Assembly: GCA_007128045.1 (NCBI GenBank)
Contig: SKYG01000111.1
Span: 1-6,843, forward strand
Direction: 5' to 3'
From: Bacteroidales bacterium
Lineage (GTDB): Bacteria > Bacteroidota > Bacteroidia > Bacteroidales > UBA7960
Length of the DNA: 6,843 bases
Shown here: piece by piece, positions 1 to 5,309 of the stretch
Position numbering within the stretch: position 1 is the first letter of the stretch
Layout of the letters: every line of letters begins with the position of its first letter
Program-made: the position numbers and the translations under genes
Notes under the pieces: model-generated
The model's input: only the letters and a program-made list of their open reading frames with translations
Databases searched by the model: none
Told to the model about the DNA's origin: nothing

Positions 1-47
1 AAGTTGGATTCCGGGTAGTAATGGACTGGCCTGTTGAAGAGCCTTGA
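1..47 (+). CDS. C-terminal end of an upstream gene, possibly an FGE/SUMF1-domain protein (partial)
   Basis: The third forward frame is open from the window edge to a TGA at 45-47 and reads VGFRVVMDWPVEEP. The GFRVV string close to a C-terminus is typical of formylglycine-generating-enzyme (SUMF1/FGE-sulfatase) domains, which often end in GFRVV or GFRVA plus a short tail. Only 14 residues are visible, so the family call rests on one short motif and could be chance. The other two forward frames stop within this stretch (TAG at 16-18, TGA at 34-36), as expected if only this frame is coding. The gene would be co-directional with everything downstream. The 146-nt gap and the promoter box after it suggest it is not simply co-transcribed with the next gene. 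Confidence 0.45.
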   Translation, partial: VGFRVVMDWPVEEP

Positions 48-86
48 TTTTTCGAATTTTTAAGAGTGCGCTCAGATATTAAACTG

Positions 87-94
87 TATCTTTG
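87..94 (+). promoter_or_regulatory. Bacteroidota-type -7 promoter box (TATCTTTG)
   Basis: TATCTTTG matches the Bacteroidota sigma-ABfr -7 consensus TAnnTTTG exactly. It lies 99 nt before the ATG of the oxidoreductase gene, in AT-rich DNA with no open frame. I see no convincing -33 TTTG at the usual spacing, so the box alone supports the call. The implied leader is roughly 90 nt and includes the 8-bp palindrome GACCGGTC at 133-140. Confidence 0.5.
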
Positions 95-193
95 AATCGT
101 TTTTTATAAAATAATTAATTTGCAAGTTATCAGACCGGTCAACCCATCTATATGAATCTTATCCACATCTTTTTAACTACAAACTGATCTCTA

Positions 194-1531
194 ATGGACC
201 AACAACCTAAGTTATCCTCCCGCCGCAACTTCATGAAAGACGCGGCTTCTGTTGCAGCATTGGGCGCTCTCGGAGCAGGCGTATTGTTAAAGTCTTGCAG
301 CAGTGATCGCACAAAAAAAGTAAATGAACCCCAATTTCTCGACCAGGCACCTGATGGTCGCATCCTTAAAGCTGGCGTGATCGGCTGCGGTGGCCGTGGT
401 ACAGGTGCTGCCATTAACTTTCTTGACGCTGGCCCAAACCTGCAGATTACTGCGCTGGCCGACGTGTTTCAGGACAGGCTGGATCGTTGCCGGAATCAGC
501 TCAGGGAAAGAAAAAATGTCGAAGTTGCAGATGAAAAGTGTTTTGTAGGCTTTGACGCCTATCAGAAATTGCTCGAAACAGATGTAGACCTGGTGCTAGT
601 GGCCACACCACCATTTTTCAGGCCTATGCATTTTGATGCAGCTGTAAGGGCTAGAAAACACGCCTTCCTTGAGAAACCTGTCGCCGTTGACCCGGTAGGC
701 GCAAGGTCTATCATGGCATCAGCAAGAATGGCTGATACCGCCGGACTGAAAGTCGGCGCCGGAACACAACGCAGACACCAAAGAGACTATGTAACCGCAT
801 ACGAACAGATCAAAAGTGGTGCTATCGGCGATATTGTTGCTGCCAATTGCTACTGGAACCAGTCCCAACTCTGGTCGGTAGCACCTCAGCCCGGCTGGAC
901 TCAAATGGAGATGATGCTTCGTGACTGGGTGAACTGGAGATGGCTTTCGGGAGACCATATTGTTGAGCAACATGTACATAATATAGATGTAGTAAATTGG
1001 TTTACAGGACTACACCCTGTTAAGGCAGTAGGTTTCGGAGCAAGACACCGCCGTCCTACAGGTGATCAATTCGACTTCTTTAATGTTGACTTTGTATATG
1101 ATAATGGAATGCATCTGCATAGCATGTGCCGACAGATCAGCGGATGTACCAACAACGTATCCGAATGGATCGTTGGCACCAAAGGGCGTTCAAACTGTGC
1201 AAACATGATTGAAGATCTTGACGGTAATAAAACCTGGGAATATAATTACCCACTCAATGAAGAGGGTCAGCCTTCCCCAAGAGCTATGAAACCTGCTATG
1301 GAACAAGAAATAATAGACTTGGTCTACGCCATTCGAAACAACACCCCATTTAATGAAGCCGAAGACTGCGCTATATCAACACTGGCAGCCATTATGGGTA
1401 GAATTTCGGCCTACACCGGCAAAGAAGTAACCTGGGAAGAAATGATCAACTCGAACCTTAGATTGGGGCCATCTCAATTGTCATTCGGTCCGGTCGATGT
1501 AGATGTCTATATTCCCACACCAGGTGCATAG
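194..1531 (+). CDS. Tat-exported Gfo/Idh/MocA family NAD(P)-dependent oxidoreductase
   Basis: This 445-residue protein has a twin-arginine signal, SRRNFMK at residues 9-15, then a hydrophobic Ala/Gly/Leu stretch to about residue 32, so it should be exported folded with its cofactor. LLKSC at 31-35 could be a non-canonical lipobox, but Lys at the -2 position is unusual. The Rossmann fold has GCGGRG at 64-69 and an acidic strand end (ALAD, 87-90). The family motif EKP is at 160-162, and GAGTQRRH (188-195) and SGDHIVEQHVHNID (252-265) are in the C-terminal domain, where the His and Asp residues probably form the active site. Family members oxidise sugars or inositols; homologues in Bacteroidota make 3-keto sugars or glycosides. 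The ATG at 194 is chosen because it places the Tat motif near the N-terminus. The gene appears monocistronic, with its own promoter box and terminator. The substrate cannot be read from the sequence; I see no clear GH109 signature. Confidence 0.9.
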   Translation: MDQQPKLSSRRNFMKDAASVAALGALGAGVLLKSCSSDRTKKVNEPQFLDQAPDGRILKAGVIGCGGRGTGAAINFLDAGPNLQITALADVFQDRLDRCRNQLRERKNVEVADEKCFVGFDAYQKLLETDVDLVLVATPPFFRPMHFDAAVRARKHAFLEKPVAVDPVGARSIMASARMADTAGLKVGAGTQRRHQRDYVTAYEQIKSGAIGDIVAANCYWNQSQLWSVAPQPGWTQMEMMLRDWVNWRWLSGDHIVEQHVHNIDVVNWFTGLHPVKAVGFGARHRRPTGDQFDFFNVDFVYDNGMHLHSMCRQISGCTNNVSEWIVGTKGRSNCANMIEDLDGNKTWEYNYPLNEEGQPSPRAMKPAMEQEIIDLVYAIRNNTPFNEAEDCAISTLAAIMGRISAYTGKEVTWEEMINSNLRLGPSQLSFGPVDVDVYIPTPGA

Positions 1532-1563
1532 GAATATTTATACATTATTTTAGCATTTATTAT

Positions 1564-1603
1564 AACGGGTACATCTGCAAGCATAGGGTGTATCCGTTTT
1601 TTT
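1564..1603 (+). terminator. Intrinsic terminator after the oxidoreductase gene
   Basis: AACGGGTACA (1564-1573) pairs with TGTATCCGTT (1589-1598) as a 10-bp stem with one G-U pair and a 15-nt loop. The stem runs directly into seven T residues (1597-1603). It begins 33 nt after the oxidoreductase stop codon and sits before the asnB promoter box, so it should separate the two transcription units. Confidence 0.75.
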
Positions 1604-1628
1604 ATGGCATATAAAATCATTTTATCCG

Positions 1629-1636
1629 TATCTTTG
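1629..1636 (+). promoter_or_regulatory. Bacteroidota-type -7 promoter box for asnB
   Basis: TATCTTTG followed by CA is a perfect TAnnTTTG match in the form very common in Bacteroidota promoters. It lies 25 nt after the terminator T-tract and 77 nt before the asnB ATG. No good -33 TTTG is visible at about 19 nt upstream. The position between a terminator and a start codon makes it the best-supported promoter in the window. Confidence 0.65.
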
Positions 1637-1713
1637 CATCTTGTTTTTTTATGAGCCAGTAAGCCAAAAAAGATGCCAGGCTCAACCTGATAGTTTGAAA
1701 ATAAGATACCTGC

Positions 1714-3384
1714 ATGTGTGGAGTAGTTTGTGTATTTAATATTAAAGAAGACCATGAGACATTGCGAAAGCAAGTGCTTGAGATGTCTAAAAAAGTAAGA
1801 CACCGTGGCCCCGATTGGTCTGGTGTCTATAGTTGCGATCATGCCATCCTGGCCCATGAGCGCTTATCAATAGTTGACCCCCAGTCGGGCGGTCAGCCAC
1901 TGATCAGCAAAGATGGGAACCTGATCCTGTCTGTCAACGGAGAAATCTATAACCATGAGGACATCAGGGATCGTATCGGTAATTCATATGACTTCCTTAC
2001 CAAATCAGATTGCGAGGTAATTCTCGCTTTGTACCGCGAACAAGGGCCTTCCTTTATCGAAGAGATGAACGGCATTTTCGGATTTGCCCTGTATGACAAA
2101 GAACGCGACGACTTTCTGATTGCCCGCGACCATATTGGCATCATTCCGCTGTATATGGGTTGGGATAAATACGGCCAGTTTTATGTAAGTTCCGAGCTAA
2201 AAGCCCTGGAAGGACAGTGCACCAGGATTAAGGAATTTCCTCCTGGTCACTACCTTACTAAAAACGACACAGAACCACAACGCTGGTATTATAGAGACTG
2301 GATGGAGTATGAACAGGTTAAAGATAACCAAACCAGCATCGACGACCTCAGACAAGCCCTGGAAGATGCGGTGCACCGTCAGCTGATGTCTGATGTTCCT
2401 TATGGGGTCTTGCTGTCGGGCGGCCTGGATTCATCCATTATCTCAGCAATAGCTAAAAAATATGCAGCACGACGGATAGAGACCAAAGACACCCAGTCGG
2501 CCTGGTGGCCACAGCTTCATTCTTTCGTTATCGGCATTGAAGGGTCGCCCGACCTGGCTGCGGCAAGAAACGTTGCCGACCATATTGGCTCTGTACACCA
2601 TGAGATTAAATACACCATACAGGAAGGACTCGACGCCATACGTGATGTCATATACCACCTGGAAACCTATGACGTAACCACTGTCAGGGCATCCACTCCC
2701 ATGTACCTGCTTGCCAGGGTCATCAAATCCATGGGAATCAAAATGGTGCTAACCGGTGAAGGTGCCGATGAGATATTCGGTGGTTACCTGTACTTTCACA
2801 AAGCACCGAACGCACAGGCATTACACGACGAAACCCTTCGGAAGGTCAGCAAACTGCATATGTACGATTGCCTGAGGGCCAATAAGTCACTTGCTGCCTG
2901 GGGTGTCGAAGGCCGGGTTCCTTTCCTCGACAAGGAGTTCATAGATGTGGCCATGAGAATGAACCCGCAAGACAAGCTGTCGATAAACGGCAGGATGGAA
3001 AAGTGGGTACTGCGTAAAGCCTTCGAGGACTACCTTCCCAACAGTGTTACCTGGCGCCAAAAAGAACAATTTTCGGATGGCGTAGGCTATGGCTGGATAG
3101 ACACCCTGAAAAGGATGGCCTCAGAAAAGGTGAGCGACGACCAGATGAAAAACGCACAATTCCGGTTCCCGATAAACACCCCCATGTCGAAAGAAGAATA
3201 TATGTACAGGGAACTATTCAGCGAACACTTCCCCTCTAACGAAGCAGCAGCATGTGTGCCGTCTGTGCCATCAATAGCTTGCAGCACAGCAGAAGCACTG
3301 GCATGGGATCAGGCATTCCAAAACAATACAGACCCGTCAGGACGCGCCGTGGCCGGAGTGCATCAACATAGTAGGGGCGTATAA
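1714..3384 (+). CDS. asnB: Asparagine synthetase B, glutamine-hydrolysing
   Basis: This enzyme makes asparagine from aspartate, glutamine and ATP in the cytoplasm (EC 6.3.5.4). The 556 residues match the usual bacterial AsnB length (E. coli, 554). The N-terminus MCGVVCVF places Cys2 as the class II amidotransferase nucleophile, which fixes the ATG at 1714. Expected glutamine-site residues are present: Arg50 (HERLSIVD), Asn75 and Glu77 (SVNGEIYNH), and Asp99. The synthetase domain has the PP-loop SGGLDSS (235-241), TGEGADEIFGGY (347-358) and GVEGRVPFLD (397-406). The C-terminal DPSGRAV string is conserved in AsnB, so the protein is complete. The last residues (SRGV) and the TAA are encoded by a GTAG-headed hairpin element that overlaps the gene end. 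The gene has its own promoter and is followed by a 186-nt repeat-rich spacer, so it is probably a separate unit from the genes after it. Confidence 0.97.
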   Translation: MCGVVCVFNIKEDHETLRKQVLEMSKKVRHRGPDWSGVYSCDHAILAHERLSIVDPQSGGQPLISKDGNLILSVNGEIYNHEDIRDRIGNSYDFLTKSDCEVILALYREQGPSFIEEMNGIFGFALYDKERDDFLIARDHIGIIPLYMGWDKYGQFYVSSELKALEGQCTRIKEFPPGHYLTKNDTEPQRWYYRDWMEYEQVKDNQTSIDDLRQALEDAVHRQLMSDVPYGVLLSGGLDSSIISAIAKKYAARRIETKDTQSAWWPQLHSFVIGIEGSPDLAAARNVADHIGSVHHEIKYTIQEGLDAIRDVIYHLETYDVTTVRASTPMYLLARVIKSMGIKMVLTGEGADEIFGGYLYFHKAPNAQALHDETLRKVSKLHMYDCLRANKSLAAWGVEGRVPFLDKEFIDVAMRMNPQDKLSINGRMEKWVLRKAFEDYLPNSVTWRQKEQFSDGVGYGWIDTLKRMASEKVSDDQMKNAQFRFPINTPMSKEEYMYRELFSEHFPSNEAAACVPSVPSIACSTAEALAWDQAFQNNTDPSGRAVAGVHQHSRGV

Positions 3385-3393
3385 AATACGCCC
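3371..3393 (+). repeat. GTAG-headed hairpin (REP-like element) overlapping the asnB stop
   Basis: GTAG (3371-3374) is followed by a perfect palindrome: GGGCGTAT (3375-3382), loop AAA, ATACGCCC (3386-3393). A GTAG tetranucleotide directly 5' of a hairpin is the hallmark of bacterial REP elements mobilised by Y1 (RAYT) transposases; none is present here. The asnB TAA (3382-3384) lies in the stem and loop. There is no T-tract, so it is not a standard intrinsic terminator, though it may stabilise the asnB 3' end. Confidence 0.65.
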
Positions 3394-3465
3394 GTTGAAT
3401 TGTTGAACTGTTGAGTTGTTGAGTTGTTGAAGGGTTGATTCGTTGATTTGTTGATTTGTTGATTT
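3394..3465 (+). repeat. Octamer tandem array, nine copies of GTTGANNN
   Basis: Nine contiguous 8-nt units share an invariant GTTGA core. The last three bases of the units are, in order, ATT, ACT, GTT, GTT, AGG, TTC, TTT, TTT, TTT. The array starts at the base after the preceding hairpin and ends at GATAACAA. TGA recurs every 8 nt, so all three forward frames are closed, while the reverse strand stays open and yields spurious Asn/Ser/Thr/Gln-rich peptides. The same core builds the array at 6781-6843. Confidence 0.9.
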
Positions 3466-3475
3466 GATAACAATA

Positions 3476-3501
3476 GTAGGGACAGGACTGGGCCTGTCCA
3501 C
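3476..3501 (+). repeat. 26-nt GTAG-headed imperfect palindrome, copy 1
   Basis: GTAG (3476-3479) is followed by a 7-bp stem, GGACAGG (3480-3486) with CCTGTCC (3493-3499), around the loop ACTGGG, and the element closes with AC. It is 24/26 identical to the element at 3525-3550. The layout matches REP elements but the stem sequence differs from the hairpin at 3371-3393, so two REP-like sequence classes share this spacer. Confidence 0.7.
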
Positions 3502-3524
3502 ATTGATAATCTGACATGAATTGC

Positions 3525-3550
3525 GTAGGGACAGAACTGGGCCTGTCTAC
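3525..3550 (+). repeat. 26-nt GTAG-headed imperfect palindrome, copy 2
   Basis: This is a direct repeat of 3476-3501, offset by 49 nt, with two transitions: G to A at element position 11 and C to T at position 24. Both changes weaken the 7-bp stem, leaving five Watson-Crick pairs and one G-U pair, so they are not compensatory. It ends 20 nt before the ATG of the DUF1080 gene and would lie in that gene's leader if transcription starts further upstream. Confidence 0.7.
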
Positions 3551-3570
3551 ATAAATTAATATATAACAAC

Positions 3571-4347
3571 ATGTTCAAACATATGAAAACACACAGTAAA
3601 TTACACAGTGCGATGGCTGTTTTGATTGCCATCATGACTCTGGCTGGATGCTCCGGCAGCAAAAAAGAAAATTGGGTTTCTATCTTTAACGGACAGGATC
3701 TTGATGGATGGGATATCAAAATCAGGGGTTTTGAGCTTAACGAAAATTTTGGCAACACCTTTTTTGTCGAAGACGGCCTACTGAAGGTGAGCTATGATGA
3801 ATATGAAACGTTTGACAATCGTTTTGGACATATCTTCTACAACCAACCGTTTTCACATTATAAGCTAAGGCTCGAGTATCGATTTGTTGGTGAGCAGGTT
3901 GCAGGCGGAGCCGGATGGGCACTGCGTAACAATGGGATCATGTTCCATTCGCAATCGGCCGAAAGCATGGAATTAAACCAAAACTTTCCCGTTTCTATTG
4001 AAGCACAGTTATTGGGAGGAACCGGAGAGGGAGAAAGGGCTACGGGTAGCGTTTGTACCCCGGGAACCAATATCGAAGTAGATGGCAAAAGGATCACCAC
4101 GCATTGTATTGACTCCAACGGGCCAACTTTTCATGGCGACCAGTGGGTTAAGTTTGAGCTGGTGGTTTACGGTGATTCGCTGGTCCATCACATAGTACAA
4201 GGTGATACCATATTTACTTACGGCAACCTGCGCCTTGAAGACAGCGGGTTGCCCTTGAAGGAAGGATATATCGCCCTTCAGGCAGAAAGCCATCCCACAG
4301 AATTCCGCAACATAGAAATCCTTGACCTTAGTGAAAAGAGAAGGTAA
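3571..4347 (+). CDS. DUF1080 / 3-keto-disaccharide hydrolase family lipoprotein
   Basis: This 258-residue protein begins with a lipoprotein signal: a basic n-region, hydrophobic residues 14-23, and lipobox LAGC at 24-27 with Cys27 as the lipidation site. The rest is one DUF1080 (PF06439) beta-sandwich domain. It starts at WVSIFNGQDLDGW (35-47) and continues through FVEDGLLKV (65-73), GIMFHSQ (122-128), VSIEAQLLGG (141-150) and VCTPGT (161-166), ending at EGYIALQAESHPTEFRNIEI (231-250). Members cleave 3-keto-glycosides produced by sugar 3-dehydrogenases, which fits the Gfo/Idh/MocA gene upstream; the substrate here is an inference. Cys162 and Cys179 could form a disulfide. ATG 3571 is used, but ATG 3583 (Met5) would also leave a working signal. 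It is the first gene of a tight run with the esterase and lyase, and the spacer before it is filled with repeats and lacks a clear promoter box. Confidence 0.88.
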   Translation: MFKHMKTHSKLHSAMAVLIAIMTLAGCSGSKKENWVSIFNGQDLDGWDIKIRGFELNENFGNTFFVEDGLLKVSYDEYETFDNRFGHIFYNQPFSHYKLRLEYRFVGEQVAGGAGWALRNNGIMFHSQSAESMELNQNFPVSIEAQLLGGTGEGERATGSVCTPGTNIEVDGKRITTHCIDSNGPTFHGDQWVKFELVVYGDSLVHHIVQGDTIFTYGNLRLEDSGLPLKEGYIALQAESHPTEFRNIEILDLSEKRR

Positions 4348-5302
4348 ACTCCGCGGTTTGATTTATGGAAAATTAACCGTCAGCATGCTGCTTTCGTGCC
4401 TTTTTGCAGTTACTGTAATGGCAAATCCATTTACAATATCCCTTTGGCCTGCTGGTCAGCAGCCAAATCATCTGGATACCGGCGAATACGAAGTACATGA
4501 CTCTACTGATATTGTCAGGATCAGCAATGTTCAAATACCCGATATAACTGTCTATCTGCCATCTAAAAGGAATGCCACAGGTCAGGCCGTCATAATCTGC
4601 CCAGGCGGTGGTTACAGCATCTTGGCATATGACTGGGAAGGCTCTGACATTGCAAAGTGGCTTAATGCAAATGGCATTGCAGCCATCGTGTTAAAATACA
4701 GGTTGCCTGGTTCAAAAAGCAATATTATCCGCCATAAATCGCCTTTACTTGACGCACAGCGAGCCATGCGCTTAACACGATTCTTTGCAGAAAAATGGAA
4801 CATCAACCCTAAACAGATTGGCATCATGGGATTCTCAGCCGGAGGTCACCTGGCTTCTACCCTTTCCGTTCGCTTCGATCATGGTGATCCGCAACATCCA
4901 GATCCTGTCGAACAACAAAGCTGCCGTCCAGATTTCTCCTTGCTCATTTATCCGGTCATCTCTTCAAACCCTGAATACTCACACAAAGGGTCGTTTAAAA
5001 ACCTTATCAGCGACGATACGTCTGATCCATTGTACCACTATTTTTCTAACGAACTTCATGTTACTAAAGAAACCCCACCAGCAATATTGATCCATTCGGC
5101 CGACGACCATAGTGTTCCAGCCGAAAACAGCATGGTTTATTTTCGTGCTTTAAAAAATAAGGGCGTTTCTGCTGAACTACATGTTTATCCATACGGCGGA
5201 CATGGTTACTCATTAGCAATTGAGAAAGGGTATCTTTCTACCTGGCCCGACAGATGTATTGAGTGGCTAAAGCATATTAATAACCCTAATACTAATAACT
5301 AA
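4322..5302 (+). CDS. Secreted alpha/beta hydrolase, acetylxylan-esterase-like
   Basis: This is a serine esterase of the alpha/beta-hydrolase fold (BD-FAE / acetylxylan-esterase-like group). Numbered from 4322, the oxyanion motif is CPGGGY at 93-98, the nucleophile is Ser172 in GFSAGGH, the acid is probably Asp262 in HSADDHSVP, and the base is His294 in GGHGY. Relatives deacylate plant or algal polysaccharides or small esters; the substrate here is unknown. The start is uncertain. The longest frame opens with TTG at 4322, inside the end of the DUF1080 gene. GTG 4331 or TTG 4358 would also give a basic n-region before the hydrophobic segment MLLSCLFAVTVMA. The first ATG, 4385, leaves a signal without positive charge, which is unlikely to be efficient. 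The non-ATG starts at 4322 and 4331 overlap the upstream gene, consistent with translational coupling. The C-terminus ends in NPNTNN, encoded by a short CTAATA repeat. Confidence 0.87.
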   Translation: MTLVKREGKLRGLIYGKLTVSMLLSCLFAVTVMANPFTISLWPAGQQPNHLDTGEYEVHDSTDIVRISNVQIPDITVYLPSKRNATGQAVIICPGGGYSILAYDWEGSDIAKWLNANGIAAIVLKYRLPGSKSNIIRHKSPLLDAQRAMRLTRFFAEKWNINPKQIGIMGFSAGGHLASTLSVRFDHGDPQHPDPVEQQSCRPDFSLLIYPVISSNPEYSHKGSFKNLISDDTSDPLYHYFSNELHVTKETPPAILIHSADDHSVPAENSMVYFRALKNKGVSAELHVYPYGGHGYSLAIEKGYLSTWPDRCIEWLKHINNPNTNN

Positions 5303-5307
5303 TACTA
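5286..5307 (+). repeat. Short CTAATA repeat spanning the esterase stop
   Basis: CTAATA occurs at 5286-5291, 5292-5297 and 5299-5304, followed by CTA; a single extra A separates the second and third copies. It encodes the last residues of the esterase, includes its TAA stop (5300-5302), and reaches within 2 nt of the next ATG. Loss or gain of bases here would alter the esterase tail and its spacing to the lyase gene. Confidence 0.5.
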
Positions 5308-5309
5308 CA

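Noticed and set aside
1651..1662. Tiny leader ORF ATG AGC CAG TAA before asnB
   Set aside because: It is three codons long, with no attenuator-like stem or amino-acid run; most likely chance.
1691..1697. TAGTTTG as a second asnB promoter box
   Set aside because: It has only one base between TA and TTTG instead of two and lies too close to the ATG; the box at 1629-1636 is a perfect match.
3375..3393. Intrinsic terminator of asnB
   Set aside because: The hairpin is strong, but it is followed by CCCGTTGAATT rather than a T-tract, so it is recorded as a REP-like element.
3394..3465. CRISPR array
   Set aside because: The units are 8-nt contiguous repeats without spacers and no cas gene is present.
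3236..3758. Two overlapping reverse-strand ORFs rich in Asn, Ser, Thr and Gln across the octamer array
   Set aside because: Their composition is simply the reverse translation of the GTTGANNN repeats, and both run into the ends of clear forward genes. They are repeat-derived artefacts.
4785..5090. Forward 101-residue ORF inside the esterase gene
   Set aside because: It lies in another frame within a gene with an intact catalytic triad and has no recognisable domain.
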